Source: Acidimicrobiaceae bacterium
GTDB lineage: Bacteria > Actinomycetota > Acidimicrobiia > Acidimicrobiales > RAAP-2
Assembly (NCBI GenBank): GCA_003135595.1
Contig: PLCI01000060.1
Location: 29,454-40,367, forward strand
DNA: 10,914 bases
Direction: 5' to 3'
The notes beneath the pieces are model-generated. The model was not told the origin of the DNA, did not search any database, and worked only from the letters and a program-made list of their open reading frames with translations. Below, piece by piece: positions 1 to 6,786 of this stretch (positions within the stretch are counted from its first letter, which is position 1; the number at the start of each line of letters is the position of its first letter). A program made the translations under genes and the position numbers.

Positions 1-320
1 GTCGAGCCGTAGCGGAGCGTGCCGATCGCCTCTGCGAACGCGATCGCGTCGTGGCCGCCCTGTGCGCCCACGAGGAGGTGGCCGGTATGGACCGTCTGTG
101 CTCGAGGACGGCGGCGGATGAGCTGGCGCAGGGACCTCGAGAACGGCACCACCTTGCTCGCACGCACTGCCAGCGAGTCGCGCGTCGCACCCGGCGCGGT
201 CGGTGGCGCGGTCGAGAGTGCAAGCACGTAGCAGAACGCCTTGCGCCTCGTCTCTCGAATGCCGCGGCGAAGCGATCCGACGGCGCCTGGCTGCGAGCGG
301 TCCCTCCCGCGAAACCCCAT
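1..320 (-). CDS. Partial unrecognised protein, N-terminal 106 residues, cut by left edge
   Basis: An open minus-strand frame starts at ATG 320 and runs without a stop off the left edge, giving 106 residues. The start is well supported: on the minus strand GGGGAG lies about six bases before the ATG. Codons are GC-rich at third positions, which supports coding. The first 30 residues are very basic (MGFRGRDRSQ...RRGIRETRRK) and are followed by a mildly hydrophobic stretch (FCYVLALSTAP, about residues 29-39). Later comes a run with SRSLRQLIRRRPR and then HTGHLLVGAQGGHDAIAF at about residues 77-94, which reads like a folded alpha/beta segment. I do not recognise the family. It follows the flippase gene at 560-1993 in the same direction after a 239-bp gap, so an envelope-polysaccharide role is possible by proximity only. 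Confidence 0.68.
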   Translation of the reverse strand, partial: MGFRGRDRSQPGAVGSLRRGIRETRRKAFCYVLALSTAPPTAPGATRDSLAVRASKVVPFSRSLRQLIRRRPRAQTVHTGHLLVGAQGGHDAIAFAEAIGTLRYGS

Positions 321-340
321 GCAGGTCTCCCCTTGGTGCT

Positions 341-360
341 GTTGGAGGGTACCACCCAAC
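341..360. promoter_or_regulatory. 20-bp operator-like dyad in the leader of the left-edge gene
   Basis: The site has the form GTTGGnnGGTACCnnCCAAC: 16 of 20 positions obey two-fold symmetry around a GGTACC core. It lies 21-40 bases upstream of the ATG at 320, just before the ribosome-binding site. This is where a repressor would block a promoter, or where RNA structure could form. An AT-rich block, AATTAATT (365-372), sits immediately upstream on the minus strand and could form part of the -10 region, but I see no convincing -35. The dyad is visible in the sequence; its function is inference. Confidence 0.4.
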
Positions 361-559
361 CCTCAATTAATTCGAGAGGTGCACGAGCGACTCGACCAGC
401 GTTGGGCCCTCGATCGCCAGCGCCGGTTTGCCACACCGCGACCTAGTGAGGATACGACCGAGGTTTGTGACGCAGGCATCGACGTGGCGGCACGACGGGC
501 GCTCCTGCGGCCACTGGCGACGTGCTCGCTCGCGTCCGCGCTGAGTTGCGAAGGGATCC

Positions 560-1993
560 CTAACCCCTTTGGTGCCGGCGCCGCCATGCGGTCCATCGTG
601 CCGACGCCGACCACGATGCCGTCTTGTCCGTCGTCGAGCCGTCAGCGCCGGGCGGAGCGAGGTCCACCTGGTCGGCGGGGCGGCGCGATCCCCGGGCGAC
701 CAGCGTGGCGTCGCTCGAGTAGCTGGGCGCCATGTCGGGGCGGCGGTACTGGCGAACGACCGAGGGGAACACCACGAGGGACACGGCGCCCTGGCCAATG
801 AGGAACGCGAGGCCCACGCCAGCCACGCCGAAATGGCCGAGGAAGACGGAGGCGAGGGTGAGCACGATCGCAGCGATGCTGACCTGGATGGAAAGCACGC
901 GTCGCACTCGGCGCGCCAACCTTGCGAACGTGACGTACAGGACGTTCACGGCCATGAAGGGCAGGGTGACCGCGACGAGCCGCAGCAGCGTGGTCCCGTT
1001 TGCCTCGTACGCCGGCCCGAGGATCCGCAGGAAGTACGGCGCACCGACGAAGAGCACCACGAGGCCGGGAACCAGGAACCGAATTGCCAGATGCACGGCG
1101 CGTCGGACCGTCGCGGTCGAGCTCGCTGGTCGGACGCTCGCCTCGACGATTAAGGAGGTCGCGAAGCTGAAGAGGAGGCTGTCAAAGGAGGTGCCCGCGA
1201 GCCAGGGGGTCTGGAAGTAGGCGGCTTGCACTTTGCCGAGCTGGCCAATGACCATGAGCGTCGGCAGCGACGTCATGGCCATGAACGACAGCCCACCGAG
1301 ATACTCGCCCAGCACGACCGACGTGATGACGCGTCGCTCGGGTAGCACGCCGCGACCCGCGGACTGTCGCACGTGGGCAGGGAGGACCCTGCGGAACAGG
1401 TACAGATTGACGAGGGCGATGCAGATCGTCACCGGGAGGATCCATGACGTGAAGACGCCCGAGCGCGGCGCCACGGTTGCGAACACCGGCAGCAGGAGGA
1501 TCTTGCCGATCGAGAAGCTCGTGTTCTCCACGGGGACCCACACCGTCGCGCGGAGCCCCACGAGCGCGGCGTCCTCGATCGTGAAGACGACCCACAGCAA
1601 GACGGCGACGAGGAAGAAGAGCGCCCACAGGATGCCCGGCTGCAGGAACGGATGATTGCCGGTCAACGTCAGGAACACGATGCCCGCCACGAACGCGATC
1701 GAGACGCTCGCGGCGTACCCGGCGCGGAGCACGGTGCCTGCCATCGCGCCCGCGGGGTACAAGAAGCGAGGAAAGACGGTGCCGAGGTTGAGGTACGCGA
1801 CGCCCCCGAGAAACGTCATCGCGGCGATCTCCGCGGCCCCGGAGCCGACGTCTTTGGCGGGGTACAGGCGGGCGGCGACGGCCCAGAACGTCACGCCGAG
1901 GACGACACCGGTCGCGTTCCCCGAGACCAGGGCAAAGGAGCTTCGGACGAACCGGTCGCTCTGTGCGTCGGGCAGCTCGGTGCCGGACGTCAT
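560..1993 (-). CDS. Polysaccharide flippase-like integral membrane protein
   Basis: The 477-residue protein is almost entirely hydrophobic helices, with about a dozen membrane segments in residues 17-412. Its opening resembles Wzx/RfbX and MATE-like exporters: a short polar N-terminus, then a first helix (FALVSGNATGVVLGVTFWAV) and the phrase ARLYPAKDVGSGAA, where these families often carry a similar ARxxxPxxxG stretch. Such proteins translocate lipid-linked oligosaccharides or other envelope precursors across the inner membrane. The ATG at 1993 follows AGGAG by six bases on the minus strand. The last 65 residues (from about 413) form a polar, basic, probably cytoplasmic tail ending RRRHQRG, of unusual composition. 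No glycosyltransferase is recognisable in the window, so the substrate is unknown. The general class is fairly secure. Confidence 0.85.
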   Translation of the reverse strand: MTSGTELPDAQSDRFVRSSFALVSGNATGVVLGVTFWAVAARLYPAKDVGSGAAEIAAMTFLGGVAYLNLGTVFPRFLYPAGAMAGTVLRAGYAASVSIAFVAGIVFLTLTGNHPFLQPGILWALFFLVAVLLWVVFTIEDAALVGLRATVWVPVENTSFSIGKILLLPVFATVAPRSGVFTSWILPVTICIALVNLYLFRRVLPAHVRQSAGRGVLPERRVITSVVLGEYLGGLSFMAMTSLPTLMVIGQLGKVQAAYFQTPWLAGTSFDSLLFSFATSLIVEASVRPASSTATVRRAVHLAIRFLVPGLVVLFVGAPYFLRILGPAYEANGTTLLRLVAVTLPFMAVNVLYVTFARLARRVRRVLSIQVSIAAIVLTLASVFLGHFGVAGVGLAFLIGQGAVSLVVFPSVVRQYRRPDMAPSYSSDATLVARGSRRPADQVDLAPPGADGSTTDKTASWSASARWTAWRRRHQRG

Positions 1994-2393
1994 CGGCCGC
2001 TCCTACTCACGCCGACGTCTCCACTGCCATGACCGAGCGCCGATTCCGAGTCTCTTATTCGGGGACGCGGAACGGATCACCCAGGGAGCGTGGAGCGCGT
2101 TGGACGACCGATCCCTCCATCGACGACGCGAGCCCAAGACGACTCACTCGGGCTGCTGCAGCGCCCTCGATCCTGCGTGCCACGAGGCGCAGGCGAGCCC
2201 GTCACTGGCCGCAGCCGCGGTTCCTCTGCCATTCGAACAAGGTAGTACGTCGACTGCTGGAACCTGATGTTGCTCGTGTGACGAGGACACCGATGCGTAG
2301 ACGCTCCGATGCCCCCGTCAGTCCTCTGTCAGGGCGCCCCGTGGAATCTCCCTGAGGAAGTCGAACGAGGGGGATTGGTCGGACGTCTCCGAG
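1994..2393. other. 400-bp intergenic region between flippase and phosphoesterase genes
   Basis: Open frames crossing this stretch have the Arg/Ser/Pro-rich composition of GC-rich noncoding DNA, and none has a credible start. A short hairpin, TCGGA-CGTC-TCCGA (2379-2392), begins just after the phosphoesterase stop on the minus strand. A second possible hairpin, CCTGC(GT)GCC-ACGA-GGCGCAGG (2172-2193), lies in the middle. Neither is followed by a T-tract. The flippase promoter should lie at the left end (1994-2100), but no confident -35/-10 pair is visible. Confidence 0.5.
2379..2392 (-). terminator. Weak hairpin just downstream of the phosphoesterase stop
   Basis: A 5-bp stem, TCGGA/TCCGA, with a CGTC loop starts two bases past the stop codon of the minus-strand phosphoesterase gene. 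There is no T-run after it, so it would be a weak or factor-assisted terminator at best, and a 5-bp stem can occur by chance. Confidence 0.2.
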
Positions 2394-3380
2394 TCAGAGG
2401 TTGAATCCCCTGGCCATGCTCGTGGCGATACTTGCCGCGCCGGGCTCGCGCACGCCGAGCAGGTTCTCGATGGTCTTGAGGAGCGAGTAGTGGCTGAACG
2501 AGGTGCTGACCTGGGTGCCCCGCTTCACGGATGGCGCGACCACGATGGCGGCCACGTGACAGCTCGGGTCTGAATTTTTGGATACGCAGTTCTCCCCGAC
2601 GAAGCCGGGCTCGCCCTCATCCCACACGATGAACACCGCGGTGCTGTGCTGGCGGTAGACCTTCGTTCGAGTGATCAAGGTCAGCCACGTCTTCAGCCAG
2701 TGGTCGCCGGTCCGCACGGAGCAGTCGTGCATGTCGTTGCAGAGGTTGGGCGTGACGAAGGAGAGCGCGGGAGCGGTCCTCCCCCTTGAGAAGGCCCTGA
2801 GGAGCGCGGACCTATGCGTGGTGCCCAGCGGAAGGTCGCGGGTCGCACACTTTCGTCGCAGGTCGCTGAAGTACACCGCCGGATTGTGCTTCGGGGCGTA
2901 GTTCCCGCTCGAGCTCCGGTCGCATGCCTTGGGCATCGACTCGGCGAAGCTCTTCCATCCCCGCGACGCAAGCTCATTGAAGATGTTGTTCGATGTGACG
3001 AGGCTTGGGCAGCTCAATGGCGAACAGTCGTTCAGGTATGGCGAGAGCTGGCCGAGCGAGCCACCGGATGCGATGCCGAGGTAGTTCGGCAAGCTGTAGT
3101 GCGTGATGTTGTGGTAGTTGGTCGCGATGCCGCACGCCGCGATCACACTGTTGATGAAGGGTGCCGACGGCGAATGGACGACCGACCCGTACGAGTGGTT
3201 CTCCTCGAGGATCACGATGACGTGCTTGTACTTGGGAGCAGTCGTCCTCGTGCCGCACATCGACGTGGCGTGCGAACCTGTCGCACCGACTGCAGGTGCG
3301 GCAAGTGCTCCCGCGGACATGCCGATCAGAACAGCGGATCCCGCCGCGACGACGAGTGCGATACGCGTGCGAATAGACAT
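2394..3380 (-). CDS. Secreted phosphoesterase (PF04185 / acid phosphatase-phospholipase C type)
   Basis: This 328-residue exported enzyme begins with a signal peptide (MSIRTRIALVVAAG..., likely cleavage near ALA-A at residue 27). The mature part carries the family's N-terminal metal motif KHVIVILEENHSYG (52-65). It also has NYLGIASGG (99-107), an Asp/His-rich turn PNLCNDMHDC (211-220), the strand VFIVWDEGE (249-257) and a closing SHYSLLKTIENLLGV (296-310). Family members hydrolyse phosphomonoesters or phospholipid head groups outside the cell; the substrate here is unknown. The ATG at 3380 is preferred over an in-frame ATG 66 bases upstream because AGGAG precedes it by eight bases and the signal peptide then starts at residue 1. 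Eight or more cysteines fit an exported protein. The fold call is strong; the substrate is not determinable. Confidence 0.88.
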   Translation of the reverse strand: MSIRTRIALVVAAGSAVLIGMSAGALAAPAVGATGSHATSMCGTRTTAPKYKHVIVILEENHSYGSVVHSPSAPFINSVIAACGIATNYHNITHYSLPNYLGIASGGSLGQLSPYLNDCSPLSCPSLVTSNNIFNELASRGWKSFAESMPKACDRSSSGNYAPKHNPAVYFSDLRRKCATRDLPLGTTHRSALLRAFSRGRTAPALSFVTPNLCNDMHDCSVRTGDHWLKTWLTLITRTKVYRQHSTAVFIVWDEGEPGFVGENCVSKNSDPSCHVAAIVVAPSVKRGTQVSTSFSHYSLLKTIENLLGVREPGAASIATSMARGFNL

Positions 3381-3835
3381 CAGGTTGACTCCTGCCGACG
3401 CTCTCGAGCGAGAGGGTGCCGTATCCTGCCATCTCCACGGGAACACCCGCAGGTCGCCACTGGTTCAGTCGATCCTCTTCTCGCGGGCGCTCGATGGCGT
3501 CGATCCCCGCCACGTGACCTGGGTGTCGTGGCCGCGGTCGACGCGGTGTGCTCCGATGGCGAACTTGAAAAACCTCGCACAGTGCCTCCCTCGCTGACGG
3601 GCCGGTCTGCTAGTCGAAGCGTTTTCCAGAGTCCACGCAGCGGCGTGGTCAGGTTGGCATGGTGCGGGTCGCTGATTGCGACTCGCCTGTGCGCCAAATG
3701 TGACCTGATGAGCGGTCCTTTCGTGCGCGATCGAGCGAAGGTGTGCGTCGCCCCATTCGCGGGTCTCGGACAGCAGGTCATTAGACATGACGTATGGCGG
3801 GCGCCCGGGTCGCACGCCCGATGGAGGGGCCTGAC
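3381..3835. other. 455-bp divergent intergenic region
   Basis: This stretch separates the minus-strand phosphoesterase gene from the plus-strand acidic protein gene, so it should hold promoters for both. I see no gene with a believable start. Small symmetric elements include CTCTCG-AG-CGAGAG (3401-3414), in the phosphoesterase leader just upstream of its ribosome-binding site, and CCACGC-AGCG-GCGTGG (3633-3648). GTCGC-TGATT-GCGAC lies about 20 bases beyond the second one. On the plus strand TTGCGA and TGTGAC, 17 bases apart (about 3675-3703), form a poor promoter match. None of these is convincing alone. Confidence 0.45.
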
Positions 3836-4318
3836 ATGGAGATCATTCGAAACGCCGACGGCACGCTCGTCGTTCCGGTGAAACAAGTTCGAACCCACGC
3901 AACCGAGAGTGGCGACGACGGTCCGCCAACCATCGCGGAGTCCGCGACCCAGCCCGAAGCTGCGCCCGGGACTCGACTGCTGCATCCGGGAGAAGGGGGC
4001 TATGACGAAGCGCTCGCAGCGTGGGATTCCCAGCAGAACCCTGAGCGCGCGCCGGTCGTCTCGACTGCAAGCGGTCGACAGGAGGCGATGACCCTGGTCC
4101 ACAAGGTGGCAACGTCACCGGACCATTCCGTGACACTGGCGATGGAGGCCCTTGACGATCCAAAGGCGAGCGGTGAGGCATTGCGCCACGTGCTCATCGG
4201 CGGGGTCCATTCGGTGGAGGACTTCGCATCCGAGGTCGCCGAGGCGGAGGGCGGGGAGCCAATGTCCGCCCACGAGACCACGAAGATCATCGGTGAGATT
4301 CTGGCTGAGCTCGATTGA
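3836..4318 (+). CDS. Small acidic protein of unknown function
   Basis: The 160-residue product starts MEIIRNADGTLVVPV, which looks like a short beta hairpin. A polar, disorder-prone stretch rich in Glu, Pro, Thr and Gly follows (about 17-75). The C-terminal half is probably helical, ending in HETTKIIGEILAELD. The protein is acidic, has no cysteine, signal peptide or membrane segment, and is probably cytoplasmic. The ATG at 3836 is chosen because GGAGGGG precedes it by six bases; an earlier in-frame ATG at 3794 has no comparable site. I do not recognise the family and assign no function. It stands alone on the plus strand, divergent from the phosphoesterase and convergent with the zinc-ribbon gene. 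Confidence 0.72.
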   Translation: MEIIRNADGTLVVPVKQVRTHATESGDDGPPTIAESATQPEAAPGTRLLHPGEGGYDEALAAWDSQQNPERAPVVSTASGRQEAMTLVHKVATSPDHSVTLAMEALDDPKASGEALRHVLIGGVHSVEDFASEVAEAEGGEPMSAHETTKIIGEILAELD

Positions 4319-4409
4319 GCGCACCCTGGGCCACCGCTGCACGGCAGTGACGACGTCGACACCTCGACTTGCGCGCCACGGATCGTGGTCGCAAAAGTAG
4401 ATCCGGCAG

Positions 4410-4471
4410 CGCTGACGGCGGTTCGCGCGTGGAGGTTCGCAGGGGGGCGATCGAGCGAGCCGCCGTCAGCG
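4410..4471. terminator. Long inverted repeat between convergent genes, possible bidirectional terminator
   Basis: Arms 4410-4429 and 4452-4471 are complementary at 18 of 20 positions, and the outer 12 bases (CGCTGACGGCGG) are perfect. The loop is 22 bases. It lies in the 172-bp gap between the convergent genes ending at 4318 and 4491, where a shared terminator is expected. On the minus-strand side a TTTT lies about 11 bases past the stem; the plus-strand side has no T-run. A GC-only hairpin terminator, a structured RNA or a protein-binding dyad are alternatives. Confidence 0.45.
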
Positions 4472-4490
4472 TGCGGCGTTGTGCGGTCAG

Positions 4491-5294
4491 TCACCACATC
4501 ACGATCGTGCCTCGGGGCTCGTCGCCATTCGGACGACCGTTGACCGCGCTCGGCCCGGGACGCGCGGGCGCACCGTTCGACGGGTGCATGGCGACCGAGT
4601 TGGACATGGGCGCACCGTTCGACATCGATGCGCCGTTCGTCACGGAGCCACCGCTCGATCCGCCGTGCCCGCCCATCGAGTGGGCTGAGCCTCCCACCGA
4701 GGAGCCAACCGGTTCGCGGTCGCCGGCGACCACGCGGGCGAACAGCGAGTCCTCAGCCGGCCGTGACAGGTCGTCGCGGATCCTCTGCAGGAGGAAGTGG
4801 GCAGACTTCGAGCTCAGGCCGTAGCGCCGTTCGACCTCACGGTCGCTGAGCTCGCGATTGGTGGACGCGATCTCGAACGCGACAAGGATCCACGTCCGGA
4901 TGAGCACGTGTGTGCCGTGCATCACGGTCCCGGTGATCACCGAGAACTGGCGCTTGCACGACCGGCACTTCCAGACCCGGCGCTCGGACTGTCGTCCACG
5001 GTTCGTGGTGCGGCTGTGCCCGTTCGCCGGGCGCAGGTACGCGTGGGCGCCGACGACGCCGCAGTGCGGGCACATCGGGGACCCGCGCCACCGCAGGTGC
5101 TCGAGCAGCTCGTAGGCAGATGCCTCCGTGGGCAGCCGCTCGGCGATCCTCGCCAAGACGGCGCTGGTCGCGGGGAATCGCATCTCGCCCGTGGTGCGCA
5201 ACGTGTCGCCACGCAGCAGCTCATCGAGCGCGGCGAGGTCGAACTCGGTAAGCGGCGCCTCCACCGAGACGTCGTGGGTGGTGTCGCTGGTCAT
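4491..5294 (-). CDS. IS1595-type zinc-ribbon/HTH protein lacking the transposase catalytic domain
   Basis: The 267-residue protein has, after an acidic N-terminus, a four-cysteine zinc ribbon: CPHCG (75-79) and WKCRSCKRQFSVITGT (108-123). A helical region follows (RTWILVAFEIAS, 133-144) and then a helix-turn-helix, LSDREVERRYGLSSKSAHFLL (149-169). This order matches the DNA-binding front of IS1595/ISXO2 transposases. Those continue into a DDE nuclease opening with a VDETYVGG-like motif, which is absent here. Residues 195-262 are instead a Gly/Ser/Asn/Pro/Met tail with repeated NGAP. The start is secure: AGGGAGGA precedes ATG 5294, and that ATG overlaps the upstream stop (ATGA). A DNA-binding role is inferred; transposition activity is not expected. 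It could be a domesticated regulator or a decayed transposase with a fused tail. Confidence 0.82.
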   Translation of the reverse strand: MTSDTTHDVSVEAPLTEFDLAALDELLRGDTLRTTGEMRFPATSAVLARIAERLPTEASAYELLEHLRWRGSPMCPHCGVVGAHAYLRPANGHSRTTNRGRQSERRVWKCRSCKRQFSVITGTVMHGTHVLIRTWILVAFEIASTNRELSDREVERRYGLSSKSAHFLLQRIRDDLSRPAEDSLFARVVAGDREPVGSSVGGSAHSMGGHGGSSGGSVTNGASMSNGAPMSNSVAMHPSNGAPARPGPSAVNGRPNGDEPRGTIVMW

Positions 5295-6517
5295 CGTTCC
5301 TCCCTGTTTGTGGGCCTGGCGACTTGCCGGACCGTGAAGGTCGTGTTCCTGCACCCGAGACGGGGCAAGGTGTGCTTGGGGCGCGAGATCGTGCAGACGC
5401 GCGGCGGCTGGGTCGCCAAGGGGGGCCACTGCGCCCACATGGCGCCTCGCTCGGCGCGCCTGGCGGCGGCGCGGGCGTTCGCCGCGCTGCGGGCGTGGTG
5501 CACTCGACGGTGGTGCACGCGGTGCCGGCGCGCGACGGGATGCGCGACGGGATGCGAGCGCAGGTGCCGCGAGAGGAAGGGGAGCACGTTGTCCTCCCAG
5601 GTGAACGTCATCGTCGGCGCGGTGCCGGCCGGCAGCTCGACCAGGTCGACGTAGGACGAGGACGCGCCCGCGATCGTGAAGCCGGTCCCCATCTCGCAGT
5701 TCTGGCAGCGAAGCCCCACGCCGGGGTTGAAGCGCGGGTCGTAGCCGAGCAGCTGGTCGCGATGCGCCCAGCACGCCGGCGCACCCGCAGCGGTGCAAGC
5801 CACGTTGAAGGTGTGCGCACGACCGCCCCAGCCGTCGTCGTACATCCAGAAGTAGTCCGCGGCGAGCGGCGAGAAGCCCGAGGACCACGCCCCGCCCATG
5901 CCGTAGTAGCCCTGCGCGTCCACGCCGACGGCGAAGCCCGGCGCGAGCGACGGATCGCCACCCTGGTTAGCGGCGTGTTGCGCCTCGCTCACCAGATCGG
6001 TGTTGAGCCCGAGGTACGGGGGCAGCCCGCGCGCGGTGCGCTCGAGGTTGGCCAGCACGAAGAGCTGCTCGGCCACGGACAGCTGCTGGAAGTCCCTGGG
6101 CAGCGTCATCCGACGGACGCCCTCTCGCCGGCGCGCATGATTGATCGCTCGGAGCACGAAGGCGATGCACTTCGGCGAGTTGGTGTACGAGGGGAAGGAC
6201 AGAGCGGGGGTGACGCACGGGTTCGTGCAGCTCCATCCGTCCGAGTCCTTCGAGCAGGTGCCAGCGGCCATGAAGTTGGGATGCGGCGCGATGTTCCTCG
6301 CCGGGTTGCCCCCCGGGAGGATCCCGGCCGACTCGGCGGGCGATGCCGCGAACACGACGACCACGCCGGCGAGGGTCAGGGCTGCGGCGAGCAGGCGGGC
6401 GACATCGGGGGCCCTCTCATGACGCGGCGGGGGGCACGCCGTCGTCACGAGAGGACCCCGTAGTCGGGGACGCACCTCGTGAAGCCCTGCGAGGAACGGG
6501 CGTGCCAAAACGAGCAT
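5291..6517 (-). CDS. Secreted CAP/SCP-like protein with basic C-terminal tail
   Basis: The product (408 residues from ATG 6517) has a hydrophobic export segment at about 41-58 (LLAAALTLAGVVVVFAASP) and likely cleavage near ESA-G. Residues 115-260 resemble bacterial CAP domains: a helix with AINHARRREGV (124-134), then EQLFVLANLERTARGLPP (150-167), NTDLVSEAQHAA (172-183) and the late WAHRDQLL (250-257), echoing the CAP HRxxLL signature. Cysteines at 88, 97, 101, 117, 241, 249, 271 and 274 suggest disulfides. Residues 317-357 are His/Arg/Ala-rich, and the end has two more cysteines (375, 389). The start is uncertain: GTG at 6475 or 6448 would shorten the region before the signal. The stop overlaps the zinc-ribbon gene start by ATGA, so the two are translationally coupled. 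CAP proteins are extracellular; the role here is unknown. Confidence 0.72.
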   Translation of the reverse strand: MLVLARPFLAGLHEVRPRLRGPLVTTACPPPRHERAPDVARLLAAALTLAGVVVVFAASPAESAGILPGGNPARNIAPHPNFMAAGTCSKDSDGWSCTNPCVTPALSFPSYTNSPKCIAFVLRAINHARRREGVRRMTLPRDFQQLSVAEQLFVLANLERTARGLPPYLGLNTDLVSEAQHAANQGGDPSLAPGFAVGVDAQGYYGMGGAWSSGFSPLAADYFWMYDDGWGGRAHTFNVACTAAGAPACWAHRDQLLGYDPRFNPGVGLRCQNCEMGTGFTIAGASSSYVDLVELPAGTAPTMTFTWEDNVLPFLSRHLRSHPVAHPVARRHRVHHRRVHHARSAANARAAARRAERGAMWAQWPPLATQPPRVCTISRPKHTLPRLGCRNTTFTVRQVARPTNREER

Positions 6518-6574
6518 CGCGCGGGATCGCTCCCGTACACGTGCCTCGCTCGGTCACCACGGTTCGTCAAGCAC

Positions 6575-6594
6575 AACTTCACGATTGAGAAGTT
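6575..6594. promoter_or_regulatory. Inverted repeat AACTTC-N8-GAAGTT
   Basis: Perfect 6-bp arms lie 8 bases apart in the divergent region, about 58 bases upstream of the CAP-like gene's ATG at 6517. The size and spacing resemble a dimeric regulator site. The dyad is seen; its function is inferred. Confidence 0.3.
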
Positions 6595-6664
6595 CGCAGC
6601 CCTGACTCCACACACCGCCACGATCCACGCAACAAGGGGACAATTCGACCGTGCGTTGTTGTGT

Positions 6665-6684
6665 GCCCTCAGTGAGGTGCGTGA
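6665..6684 (+). repeat. Copy 1 of a leader box containing palindrome CCTCAnTGAGG
   Basis: CCCTCAGTGAGGTGCGTGAT lies about 100 bases upstream of the first SGNH gene. Two further copies (7881-7900 and 7939-7958) differ only at the central base of the palindrome, which leaves the CCTCA/TGAGG arms intact. It may be an operator or simply shared leader sequence from the duplication. Confidence 0.55.
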
Positions 6685-6728
6685 TTAATGGCGCTCAGCG
6701 CCGGAGCGCCGGGCACCTCGACCGCACT

Positions 6729-6786
6729 TACTCCCAACCCCGCGTCTACGATTCGACGACCAACGCGATCCGGGAGGACATTCGCA
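6729..6786 (+). repeat. Duplicated 5' leader, copy 1
   Basis: This 58-base leader directly before the first SGNH start matches 7990-8046 apart from one inserted base and one substitution. It includes the ribosome-binding site GGGAGGAC. It marks the duplication as covering leader plus gene. Confidence 0.85.

Larger units (their letters stand above)
6518..6786. promoter_or_regulatory. Divergent promoter region between CAP-like and SGNH genes
   Basis: This 269-bp stretch lies between two diverging genes and is relatively AT-rich at 6570-6690. It contains an inverted repeat, AACTTC-8-GAAGTT (6575-6594), and the palindromic box CCTCAGTGAGG (6666-6676). From about 6729 the leader matches that of the second SGNH gene almost perfectly. 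Exact promoters cannot be placed with confidence. Confidence 0.4.

Noticed and set aside
1652..2355. Plus-strand open frames across 1652-2355
   Set aside because: They overlap the flippase start antisense, lack ribosome-binding sites and have noncoding-like Arg/Ser/Pro composition.
2814..3881. 355-residue plus-strand open frame across the phosphoesterase gene
   Set aside because: It is antisense to a protein with clear catalytic motifs and a signal peptide. Its product is Arg/Val-rich with no domain and no ribosome-binding site.
4400..5300. Intact IS1595-family insertion sequence
   Set aside because: No DDE domain, terminal inverted repeats or target-site duplications were found. Both arms of the nearby inverted repeat lie on the same side of the gene.
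5295..5888. Upstream extension of the zinc-ribbon frame to 5888
   Set aside because: The extra 198 residues are Arg/Ala/Pro-rich and overlap the CAP-like gene in another frame. ATG 5294 has a strong ribosome-binding site and the ATGA overlap.
5324..6463. 379-residue plus-strand open frame opposite the CAP-like gene
   Set aside because: Its composition (Arg, Gly, Ala, His) is typical of reverse-strand shadows in GC-rich genes, and the opposite strand has a signal segment and domain motifs.
6655..6690. Sigma-70-like promoter TTGTGT ... TGATTA upstream of SGNH gene 1
   Set aside because: The -10 match is poor and the TTAAT bases are missing from the other two leader copies.
6688..6786. Longer N-termini for the SGNH proteins (starts at 6688 and 7945)
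   Set aside because: The ribosome-binding site and signal peptide both point to ATG 6787 and 8047. The upstream identity reflects the duplicated leader, and the leader copies differ by a one-base gap.
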